A program made the translations under genes and the position numbers. This document shows positions 34,227-43,737 of a DNA stretch of 64,000 bases, in pieces (positions within the stretch are counted from its first letter, which is position 1; every line of letters starts with the position of its first letter). Below the pieces are notes generated by a model. That model did not search any database, was not told the DNA's origin, and was given only the letters and a program-made list of their open reading frames with translations. Source of the stretch: Ustilago trichophora (taxonomy: Eukaryota > Basidiomycota > Ustilaginomycetes > Ustilaginales > Ustilaginaceae); contig OOIN01000036.1 in NCBI GenBank assembly GCA_900323505.1, forward strand, positions 124,001-188,000, in the 5' to 3' direction.

Positions 34227-34475
34227 TCAATACTCACACAAACAAAAAGCTAAGATCAATCCCTGCAGGAACAAGAAGTTGTATAGAGGCAGGTCAACCT
34301 TGTTCAAGACTTTATTAGTACTATCTGCACCGGCCAAGGCTGTGGTTCCGATGACAACAGAAGCCAATCCATCCGCAAACAGATCTTCTTGCCACATAAA
34401 TTGCATGTAGCAAGTAGGTCTCTGCTGTACCAAATCTTTGATTCTCACGAGGATATACATATGGAACCTGGGAAT
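34227..34475 (-). pseudogene. Possible Ty1/Copia RNase H C-terminal relic
   Basis: The minus strand encodes a segment resembling the end of Copia-type pol, with HMYILVRIKDLVQQ followed after 10-15 residues by EDLFADGLA. Copia RNase H domains typically end with a (K)HI-x-VR-x-x-DLV helix and then a (M/L)-(V/F)-ADGL-T-K motif. The rest of pol is not visible and the frame has no credible start, so this would be a fragment. The resemblance is partial and judged by eye. Confidence 0.3.
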
Positions 34476-34862
34476 CTGGTCGGATAAAAGTCAAGGATGC
34501 ATGTCAACAAGACATCCAACCGGGTGTGCCTCTTGTATTGGTAAAATGGATTGCCAGGGGTATTAACGGTGGCGGCAGTTTTGCGTAGGTCAAAAGTTCC
34601 TTGAGCCGTTTGAAAGGGCAGTATGAGTAGCTAATTTGTAAAGCACTTTGTATCTACCCTGGATGGTGCATAGAGCTAGGTCTGGGAGATACCAGCCTAG
34701 GGATACTTCCAGGGGTTAGTACGGATTGTGACTGAGGAGCAGCAGGGAGTCGCAGGGAAGGTCCGGTATCGGTAACTTCACTGCCAAAGCGGTAAGGCGA
34801 GGAGGGAGCAGGCTTGTAATGATACAAAGATATGGGGAATAAATCGATTAAGTGAAAGTGTA

Positions 34863-34886
34863 TGGAGTGCTTGTTTGAGCACTCCA
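34863..34886. repeat. Perfect 9-bp hairpin with 6-nt loop
   Basis: TGGAGTGCT - TGTTTG - AGCACTCCA. On the minus strand it lies just downstream of a TATATAA box. It could be part of a promoter-like or LTR-like sequence. Confidence 0.6.
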
Positions 34887-35689
34887 TTATATACACACTG
34901 GGGCAACTAACTACATTGTATACGAAGGACTGAACATAGTTGTGCAAGTGCAACAAAGAATTGTAGGTGAAGCGGGACTGCCACCACCGGTATCACTGCT
35001 GTTGGTGATGGCAATGTCCAAAGGGAAAAGGGGACAGAATGACAGGTATGCTCAGGAGGTTATCTCCTTGTCACGTCAGTTGGGTGAAGGTGGCGAGGAA
35101 CCTTCCTGCTAATGTGAGCCGAGCCTCGTACATCGTGTAGGCATGGACACAACATTGGCGTGCGTCAATAACTGGTTGCCAGTGATGGCAATCCAATTAC
35201 CTTGCTTGCCAATGTTAGTCCACCACAATATTTACGAGGCAAGTGTTAATTTGGTGTTGTGGATGACAGAGATTCCAACACATGGACTGTAGTTCTCTGT
35301 GGCAGTCTGTGTTGTGGATGCTGGATGAGGAGGGGCGAGAGTCGACAAAGGTCGCTGCATTTCAATGTGTCACCTACAACCGATCTGACACTGTGCCAGA
35401 AATATCCCGGATCTAACATATCAAGAACAGGCGAAAGTCGCGTCGCGAATGAACTGGTGGAGAGCGCGCAAATTACAGCGTTGGCGCGGCCAAAAGTGTT
35501 GGTTTCGAGCTGGCTTGAAATCTCTGAACAAGGCAGAGAAAGTTGAACAACACTCTGCTGGAACGCGACATTTCTCACTTTACACGAAACTCACACAGAG
35601 CACTGTGACGCGCGTTTGTATTTTCCACAGCACCACGCTGTGCTGAGCCTTCGCCGAGAGCAGAGCAAGGACCAGTTGACTCTCTAGGA

Positions 35690-35905
35690 ATGGCAATCTT
35701 TGCTCCATCTTCCTCATACACACCATCTCTGAACGCGACCTTGACGTGGCTTGATAGACTGCTCCACCCTCACCCCAACCGCCAACGGCTCATCTCTTTT
35801 CCTGGACGACCCGAAGCGTCACGCCCACAAGCAACATCGCCAGACTTTCAAACAACAGCAACTGCAGTTGCTCCGAACCGGTCACCTACACACTCAGGCG
35901 ATTAA
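35690..35905 (+). other. Upstream ORF (71 codons) in the POL1 leader
   Basis: An ATG-started frame of 71 codons ends 39 bp before the POL1 start. The composition is low-complexity. If the leader begins upstream of 35,690 it would act as an upstream ORF; nothing shows that it makes a functional peptide. Confidence 0.3.
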
Positions 35906-35944
35906 CTTGCACCATATACCCCCCAACCATCACAGCTTGCCGAC

Positions 35945-38900
35945 ATGTCTTCTAAAGCAAAAAAGCTCAACGCCCTCGCTGCCCTCAAGGCAAAGCGTGA
36001 TGGCGTGTCTCTGCCCACAGTACGTATTACCTCCATGAACAACCTTCGAGCTGTGACATCGTGACTGACCATGCCATGATTCTCTATCGCTTGATTCCAT
36101 AGACATCCAAGGCAGCAGATCACTCCGACGATGATGATGCCATCTACGACGAAGTCTCGGAAGACGAATATCGCTCCATCCTCCGGGGCCGCATCATGGA
36201 CGATGACTTCATTGAAGACGATGATGGCTCAGGATATGTTGACCACGGTCAAGATGAATGGGATGATCGTGCCCGTGGAGACGAAGATGCCGATGAGGAC
36301 ACTGAAGACGATCAAGAATACTTTGAGCGCACCGGCAATCGCAAACCCAAGAAGGGCACAAAAGCGCGCTCCAAGTTGAAGGGCACCGATGCCACCTCGT
36401 CCGCATACCAAAAGTCCAGTCTTACAGCTGCCTTCAGCAAGCAGCGCAAAGCTTCCAGCGGGCTTTCCAACGACCTGTCTGCCAGCCGAGCACGCGATGC
36501 TCAGCGTCAACGATCAGCCGCCCTCGACGCATATCGTCCCACTGTAAGCAAGGAGAAGGAGGACGACTTCATGGCCGGTATTCTCGGCAACCTCGACGAA
36601 TTCGGTGCCCAGGCTTCCACTACTTCGCACGACCCTGCCAGCCCTTCTCCCGCCAACCGCCTCTCTTCATCGCTCTCAAAGAAGCGCAAGCAGAACGAAG
36701 AGGGTGCCTTCTCCCGCTTCCGCGGCTCTACCTCGATCGCCAACGGTTTCACAAGTCCCTCCTCTGGTGCCCCCACAAGCGACTCTGCACACCCTTCTAG
36801 TGACAGCGCTGCGCCACGCGTCCACGTCAGCGGCAGCGACACCCCACCTTGGGGTCCCAATCTTGGCTCTGACCCTGTCTTTGAGCTCGACGACGACCTT
36901 CCTACCTCCAACAAGAAGCTTCGTGGTCCCAAGGGCTTGCCGAGTCGAATCGGCAGTCTTGGCCTCGGTGACACCGACAACGATGTCTTCATTAGCCACC
37001 CATCCAAACGAGCTGTTGGTCTCAGCAACGATGCCCTCGCCTTCAGTGATGACGAGACCGAGGATTTGGCAGTACGACGTGTCGAGGTCGGCTCGTTGCC
37101 CGCCAAGACTGTCGATGCTCGAGGACAGGTTTCACGCCCCAAGCCGAGCCCAGCTGCTGCCGAGACGCCGAAACCCGTCAAGGTGGAATCTGACAAGACG
37201 GCCAACAAGACCCCCTCAGCATCCTCTTCCACGCCCAAGCCAGCTCTCAAGGCCGATGAAAAGACACCTGCAAGCAGGAGCAGCTGGCAAAAGGTGCACA
37301 ACGATCTCATGAAGAACGTCGAGCCCTCTACACCTACTCCAGCCGCTGCCAATGGCACTGTCAAGACGGCAGCAGGCAACGCGACACCCTTGACAGGCAA
37401 GGTCAAGGCGTTTGAAGAAGACAAGTCGCTCTTCTTCTACTGGCTCGACTACCTCGAAGGCGAGAATGGCGTAGTCTACCTCGTGGGTAAAGTGAAGGAC
37501 AAGGAGTCTGGCCGCTACGTCTCGTGCTGCTTGACCGTCAATGGTATCGAGCGATGCATCTTCCTGCTGCCCCGCGGCAAGCAACTCGAAGATGGTCACG
37601 AGACAGATCGTGTCGTTGGTGAGGACGAGATCTACGACGAGTTCGAGGATCTATCGGCCAAGCACGGCATCAAGCGCTTCCTCTCCAAATGGGTCACGCG
37701 CAAATACGCTTTCGAACAGGCGGGTGTACCTGCCGAGTCCAACTACATGAAGATCCGCTACGGCTTTGACGAGCCTCAGCTGCCATTTGACTTCAAGGGA
37801 AGGACCTTTAGCAAGGCTTTCGGTACCAACACTTCGCCCTTTGAGCTGCTTGTTGTCAAGCGACGCATCTTTGGCCCAAGCTGGCTCAAGATCTCCAACG
37901 CCAGCATTGCTGAAGGTTCCACTCCCATTTCGTGGTGTAAGATGGAAGTGTCTGTTGATGACCCCAAGGACATCTCGCCAATCTCTGATGTAGACACTAC
38001 CTCTCCTCGCGAGACGCCCCCGCTGACCGTCATGTCGCTTGCCGTCCGCACCGTGGTCAACCACAAGGAGAACAAGCAGGAGCTCGTCGCCGTCAGCGCC
38101 CGTATCTGGACTGATCACCAGATCGAAGACCCAACCCCACCCGAACAGCTGCCCTGCTCCGTCTTCACGGCAGTCCGTCCACTGGGAAGCATGTTCCCGC
38201 CTGGCTTTGAGGCTGAAGCGCGCAAGGGCAAGATCAAGATCCACACGCTCAAGTACGAACGTATGCTGCTCAACGCACTCCTTGCTCAGATCCACAATGC
38301 CGACCCGGACGTTATCGTTGGGCACGAGTTCAACGGTGTTTCTCTCGATGTGCTTTTGCACCGCATGAAGGATCTGCGTGCCGAGCACTGGTCTCGGGTC
38401 GGTCGCTTCCGCCGTCCCAAATGGCCGAAGCTCAAGCAAGGTATGAACCTCAAGATCCTTGCTGGCCGCCTCGTCTGCGATCTGGCTTCTGACAACGGAA
38501 AGTCGATGATCACTTCCACCACCTGGTCGCTGACCGAGATGTGCGGTACGCATCTCAAGATCCAGCGAGAAGACATCGACCCCGAGGAAACAGCTTCGTT
38601 CTTCGACTCGCTCGCCCCCTCCCCCGAACGCCTGCTGACCTTTGTCCGCCACTGCGAGGTGGACACCTTCTTCCAGATGGCCATTGCTGCCAAGGTTCAA
38701 ATCCTGCCCCTCACCAAACAGCTTACCAACCTCGCCGGTAATAGCTGGAACAAGACCCTCAACGGAGGTCGTGCAGAGCGAAACGAGTACATTCTGCTGC
38801 ACGACTTCCACCGTCAAAAGTACATTTGCCCGGACAAGATCTCGGCGTGGGAGAAGAAGCAGATTCAACAAGCTGCTGAGCTCAAAGCCAAGGCGCGTGC

Positions 38901-41016
38901 CAAGGCCGCCGGTGGCGCGGGTGCGGCTGCTGCATCGGCCAACAGCAAGAAGGACAAGTTCAAAGGTGGTCTCGTCTTCGAGCCCAAGAGAGGCTTGTGG
39001 GACAAGTACATCTTGGTCATGGATTTCAACTCGCTTTACCCCTCGATTATTCAGGAGTTCAACATCGATTTCACTACTGTGGAGCGACCTCCTACGCAAG
39101 GTTTGGAGGATGAAGATGTTACCAGTGCTGGAGCTGGCGGTGGCGCTTCTGCTGCCAATGGCGAGGTTGATGCAGGCGCCGCAGAGGTAGCTGAGACGGA
39201 CAAGATCCCCGAGGTCCCTTCTTCAGACGTCGATCAAGGTGTACTCCCACGCATCATTGCCCAGCTCGTCGCACGTCGTCGTCAAGTCAAGTCGCTCATG
39301 AAGGACAAGACTGCCACACCATCCCAGCTTATGCAGTGGAACATCAAGCAGCTTGCGCTCAAGCTCACAGCCAACTCGATGTACGGCTGTCTCGGATTCG
39401 AAAACTCGCGTTTTTACGCACGCCCGCTCGCCGCGCTCACCACCTTCAAAGGACGTGAGATCTTGACTGCCACCAAAGATCTCGCCGAATCGATGCTGCT
39501 CGACGTCATCTATGGTGACACGGATAGTGTTATGATCAACACCAACGCCACCGAGTATCGTGAAGCCTTGCGGATCGGTCAAGAGTTCAAAAAGTCGGTC
39601 AACGAACGGTACCGTCTGCTCGAGATCGATATTGACGGTGTATTCGAGCGCATGCTTTTGCTGCAGAAGAAAAAGTACGCCGCTGTGCTGGTCGACGAAG
39701 ATGGTAAGCGAAGCACCGAGATCAAAGGACTGGATATGAAGCGTCGAGAGTACTCTGCGCTCTCCAAGAACGTCTCCAACTACGTTCTTGATCAGATCCT
39801 CTCTGGAAAAGCGACCGAACTCGTCGTCGAGCAAATCCACGAATATCTCTCCGAAACCTCGGACAAGATCAAACGTGGTGAAATCCCCTTGGACGACTTT
39901 ATCATTTACAAACGACTCGGTAAGAACCCGGAAGACTATCCCGATGTCAAGTCTCAACCGCACGTTCAAGTCGCTTTGCGAATGAAGGCTCGAGGAGGCA
40001 GTGCTCGAATGGGAGACGTCATCCCCTACATCTTCTGTCTGGGAGAGGATGGTACGTCGAATACCAAGACTGCCCAGGCGGAACGCGCCCACCACCCCGA
40101 TGAGTTGAGGAGGAAGGATAGCGAACTAAAGGTGGATTACGAGCACTATTTGGCGCTGCAAATTTTGCCACCCATCGAGAGGTTGTGCGAGAGTATCGAG
40201 GGTACGGATCGATCGAGGTTGGCTGAATGTTTGGGGTTGGATCCTGCCAAGTATTCGCACGGTTCGTCTTCGTCGGCAGGGGGTGTTGGTGGATCTGCTG
40301 ATCGAGAGTTTGCCACTTTGGATTCGCAGATTCCGGATGAGGTGAGGTTTGCCAAGTGCGAACCGCTGAAGCTTACCTGCCCTTCGTGTCGGGAGAGTAG
40401 CGTCTTCCTGGGACCTGCTCATCGGCCTGCTGCAAAGATCTTGACCGATTCCACCAATACCAAGGACGCCGACCGCAATGCGATTAGCACCAAGGGTATT
40501 CGCTGTACCAACGCTTCCTGCGCTCGTATGTTGCCACTTGCGACGGTTGCGATTCAACTCGAGCTTGCGATTCGCAGCTACATCTCTCGCTACTACACCG
40601 GATGGACCGAGTGCAGCGATCCCAACTGCGGATCTCGCACGCGCATGGCCAGTGTATACGCCAAACGCTGCCTTGCGATCCACGACTCGAAATCAGCCGC
40701 ATTGCTCGACGCCACTTCCAACGTAGGCTCCCACTTGGCCTGCAGAGGCAGAGTCGAACCCACTTACCGCGACAAACAGCTTTACGACCAGCTGATCTAC
40801 CTCGAGAGCCTCTTTGACGCAGGTAGGATCCGAGAAAAGGTCACCGCCGCCGCTACTACGCCCAGCGCAAAGGCTTGGCAGGATGAAACTCTGGCGACGC
40901 TAGACGTCAACAAGAGAGAGTTGGACATGTTGCACAAGACGGTGGACAAGTATCTGGCAAAGAACGGTAGAAGGTTTGTCAAGTTGGCGAGCTTGTTCCG
41001 ATTCATGAAGGTGTAA
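35945..41016 (+). CDS. POL1: DNA polymerase alpha catalytic subunit
   Basis: Two exons: 35,945-36,019 (25 codons, start MSSKAKKLNALAALKAKRD) and 36,103-41,016. The 83-bp intron has GTACGT and CATAG in phase 0. The product is 1,662 residues, a normal length for eukaryotic Pol alpha. Order: acidic disordered N-terminus; N-terminal/exonuclease-like fold with DPDVIVGHEFNG, which lacks the acidic residues needed for proofreading as is normal for alpha; family-B polymerase core with motif A DFNSLYPSIIQ (D999), motif B KLTANSMYGCLGF and motif C YGDTDS (D1164, D1166). The C-terminal domain carries two Cys clusters (C1451-x2-C1454 with C1493-x4-C1498, then C1529-x4-C1534 with later Cys) that bind zinc and the B subunit. 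With primase it starts leading and Okazaki strands in the nucleus. Confidence 0.96.
36020..36102 (+). other. Spliceosomal intron of POL1
   Basis: An 83-bp intron with GTACGT donor and TCCATAG acceptor. It contains in-frame stops, while the joined exons read LPT|TSKAADHSDDDD. Confidence 0.85.
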
Positions 41017-42588
41017 AGGAAGAAAGAAAGGGAGGAGGCGATGATGGATTTTGTTTCTGTGTATCCGTTTTGCTTGTTGTCTGTTTCTTGTTATGTTACT
41101 GTATGTTTTCAATCAATCAATGATAGTGTTGCATCTCATTACAATGCTGAATCCAGATCGTGCACATTCAAGAGCAGTCCCTCCCAGACGACATCAGAGT
41201 ATTGAATCAAATGTTTCCATTGCGAACTAGAACCAACTGAAAAGCATCGAAAAGTTTGAGGAAGATATGCAAAGGCGTGGTCAGTCAAAAAGCTCGGACG
41301 AGATCGAGGGACCAGACGCCTAGCTCGCACACATGTTTCTCCTCCTCCGTTGCCTGCCTGCAATGCCGCCATCTCCCCGACGTCCCATAGGTTGAAGAGC
41401 AAGGGGAGGGGAGGCGTGGATTGCGATTTTGTTTTGGTTGGAATCAGTGTAACTATGACTAAAAAGCACTCGTAACTCCTTGCCCCATCGGCGGATTGGT
41501 AGATCCATTAGTGACGAAGCTCTGAGATTTGGGATATTGTCATCATTTTCCAACGTTTCCTCGTATGAATACCCCATCTGCATGTGTGTGTTGTGCTGCG
41601 TTGTTGTGGTGAGATGAGACTTACGATTTGCCTGACGTGGGCTGCAACGCCGGTCTGCCTTACCTGTGATGATCGTGATAGCTGGAATCCGATGGGAGTG
41701 AGGACTCTGGCCGAGAGAAAGTTCGACAAGGAGAAAGACGAGGCGGGCGTTGCAGATGGTCGGAAGAGAAGAGTGTACAGAGCCCAGAAGAAAGGCTTTG
41801 AGCGGCTGACAACCAGAATGAAATTTCTAACTGCGGTCCTTCAAAGCGCCAGGAAGAAAAAAAAAGAATACTCCCAATTCTGCATCACGTGATCCGCCGT
41901 TCCCGATTTTGGTCGGTTGTCGATCCCCAACCGATCTCATCCTCCCCACCTAACTTCATCTCTTGCATCACACCGAGCTTGGCCCGTCTCTGAGATCCTA
42001 ACGAGGTCAACGGATCAGCACGAACAAGATGTGGTCTTCGCTCCGATCGATCGATAGAAAGATGCCCGATGATGCTACTGAAGGCAAAGTGGAACTCCAT
42101 GATCAATTCACAAGCCAAACCAAGAAAAAAGACTCTGGGCTAAGTTAGCCGGAATCACTCGGACCCACTACACTACTCACTCTAAAGCGTGTGTGTGTGT
42201 GTGTAAGTTATCGGGATTTTTTGGGAAGAGAGCTGATCAAACGTTTATCGCGCTTCTTTTGATTCTCTTGGAAACCGGTTAACTTTGTCTTGGACGCGGA
42301 AACCGTGAAATTGCCCGTCTCGCGTCAACTTCTTCTCTTTCCCCTTTTTTTTTTTTTTTTTTTTCTTGGAGAAAGGAAAATTTGGCGGACCGGGCTCTCA
42401 CACGAGAGGACTGATTGGTCGATTCTTCTCAAGATTGACTTTTTGGTGCTTGCTTCGTGCATCTGACTCGGTTGGTCTTCATCTAATCTCTATTCCCCTC
42501 GTCACTTTCTAGGGATCTATCGTTTGCGCCATCACCACCATCATCATCTTCCCTCTCTCCTCTTGTCCTCAAATTAATCACCTAAAAC
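41017..42588. other. Intergenic region; possible small spliced gene at 41.1-41.9 kb
   Basis: Most of these 1.57 kb have no supported gene. Between 41,139 and about 41,850 several minus-strand segments look coding and are separated by plausible GT..AG introns (for example MGYSYEETLENDDNIPNLRA near 41,577, and a segment ending VHDLDSAL at 41,139). A charged plus-strand frame (AERKFDKEKDEAG near 41,710) competes with the upstream part, and no start could be fixed, so I do not call a CDS. A T20 run lies at 42,345-42,364 and GT repeats near 42,188-42,205, in the promoter of the downstream carrier. Confidence 0.35.
42345..42364 (+). repeat. T20 homopolymer in the GGC1 promoter
   Basis: An uninterrupted T tract about 225 bp upstream of the GGC1 start. 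Confidence 0.85.
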
Positions 42589-43482
42589 ATGTCCCCACCT
42601 CCAAGCGGCGGAAAGCGCGAATCGGCGCAAGCCCGACTCCTCGGTTCCGGTCTCTCTGGTATCGCCGAACTGCTCGTCTTCCATCCCGTCGACACTGTCG
42701 CCAAGCGACTCATGTCTAACAAGATCTCGGGACTTTCCATGTCTCAGGTCGTTTTCAAGGACAAAGCAAATGCCAACTTTAGCACCAAGTTCCTCTCGCT
42801 CTTCCCTGGTCTTGGTTACGCTGCCGGTTACAAGGTCCTTCAGAGGATCTACAAGTTCGGAGGTCAACCGTACTTTAACGACTACCTGACCACTCACCAT
42901 CGCAAGCAGTTTGAAAACTTGTTTGGCGAACGTGCTGGTAAATCTATGATGTCGGCTACGGCTGGTTCTTTGACCGGTATCGGAGAGATTGTTCTGTTGC
43001 CCTTGGATGTGCTCAAGATCAAACGTCAGACCAATCCGGAAGCCTTCCGTTCGCGTGGATTCCTTCGCATTCTTGCCGATGAAAACGTTAACCTTTACCG
43101 TGGTTGGGGTTGGACCGCTGCCCGAAACGCTCCTGGATCATTCGCCCTTTTCGGAGGCTCGGCTTTCACAAAGGAATACATTTTCGGCCTTAAAAACTAC
43201 AACGATGCTACATGGACCCAAAACTTCTTCGCCTCCATCGGTGGCTCCGTCGCATCCATCACCGTCGCTGCCCCCCTCGACGTCGTCAAAACCCGCATCC
43301 AAAACGCCAACTTCGAAAGCAAGGTCGGAGGTGTCACCATCATCAAGGACATGATCAAGAACGAGGGCTTCAGCGCTTTCTTCAAGGGTCTCACACCCAA
43401 GGTCCTCGTCGTCGGCCCCAAACTCGTATTCAGCTTTACCCTTGCTCAGACTTTGATTCCTTTCTTCGGAAAGTACGTCTAA
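42589..43482 (+). CDS. GGC1: Mitochondrial GTP/GDP carrier
   Basis: Intronless 297-residue protein of the mitochondrial carrier family, with three tandem repeats of two membrane helices each. The carrier signature P-x-D/E-x-x-K/R occurs in each repeat: FHPVDTVAKRL (about 31-41), LPLDVLKIKRQ (about 137-147) and APLDVVKTRIQ (about 232-242). The sequence closely follows yeast Ggc1/Yhm1 as I know it, including SLFPGLGYAAGYKVLQR, LYRGWGWTAARNAPGSFALF and FFKGLTPKVL. Ggc1 exchanges matrix GDP for cytosolic GTP across the inner membrane, supplying mitochondrial translation and affecting iron homeostasis. The start MSPPPSGGKRE directly precedes the first helix. No splice sites are needed. Confidence 0.93.
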   Translation: MSPPPSGGKRESAQARLLGSGLSGIAELLVFHPVDTVAKRLMSNKISGLSMSQVVFKDKANANFSTKFLSLFPGLGYAAGYKVLQRIYKFGGQPYFNDYLTTHHRKQFENLFGERAGKSMMSATAGSLTGIGEIVLLPLDVLKIKRQTNPEAFRSRGFLRILADENVNLYRGWGWTAARNAPGSFALFGGSAFTKEYIFGLKNYNDATWTQNFFASIGGSVASITVAAPLDVVKTRIQNANFESKVGGVTIIKDMIKNEGFSAFFKGLTPKVLVVGPKLVFSFTLAQTLIPFFGKYV

Positions 43483-43737
43483 GTGCCCAACAGGCATAAG
43501 GAGCAAAAAAGGTCGATGGAATAGAGTTGATTCCCAGAGATGGCCACACACGCATTGTATTGTAGATAGTTTTCTCGTTTTTTGTTTTTTTTTTTTCGCA
43601 CGTTGCATCCCATCCCAACACCATTCCACACCACGCCACAATCCAAAGCGGACATATCAAAGTGCGTGCACTTCAGCCTCCAGTGTACATGACGAAGAAG
43701 CGACTTACATTCAGTTCAAAGGTCGAAAAGAAGATAT

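Larger units (their letters stand above)
25886..35944. other. 10-kb gene-poor region
   Basis: No intact gene could be supported here on either strand. Open frames are short and lack family motifs. Visible content: A17 at 26,737-26,753; T-rich sequence 26,766-26,817; GT repeats near 28,095-28,125; GTTTC repeats at 32,748-32,769; a possible retrotransposon RNase H relic at about 34,230-34,460 (minus); a 9-bp hairpin at 34,863-34,886; and nested inverted repeats around 35,150-35,215. Genes elsewhere in the window occur about every 2.5-3 kb, so this block is atypical. It may be decayed transposon sequence, a fast-evolving region, or hold noncoding RNA. Confidence 0.5.

Noticed and set aside
34999..35278. 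A TGTTGG...CCAACA segment as a solo LTR
   Set aside because: The flanking five bases do not match as a target duplication and the spacing could be chance.
37651..39099. Long open frame antisense to POL1
   Set aside because: Shadow of the polymerase reading frame; the sense product has all family-B polymerase motifs.
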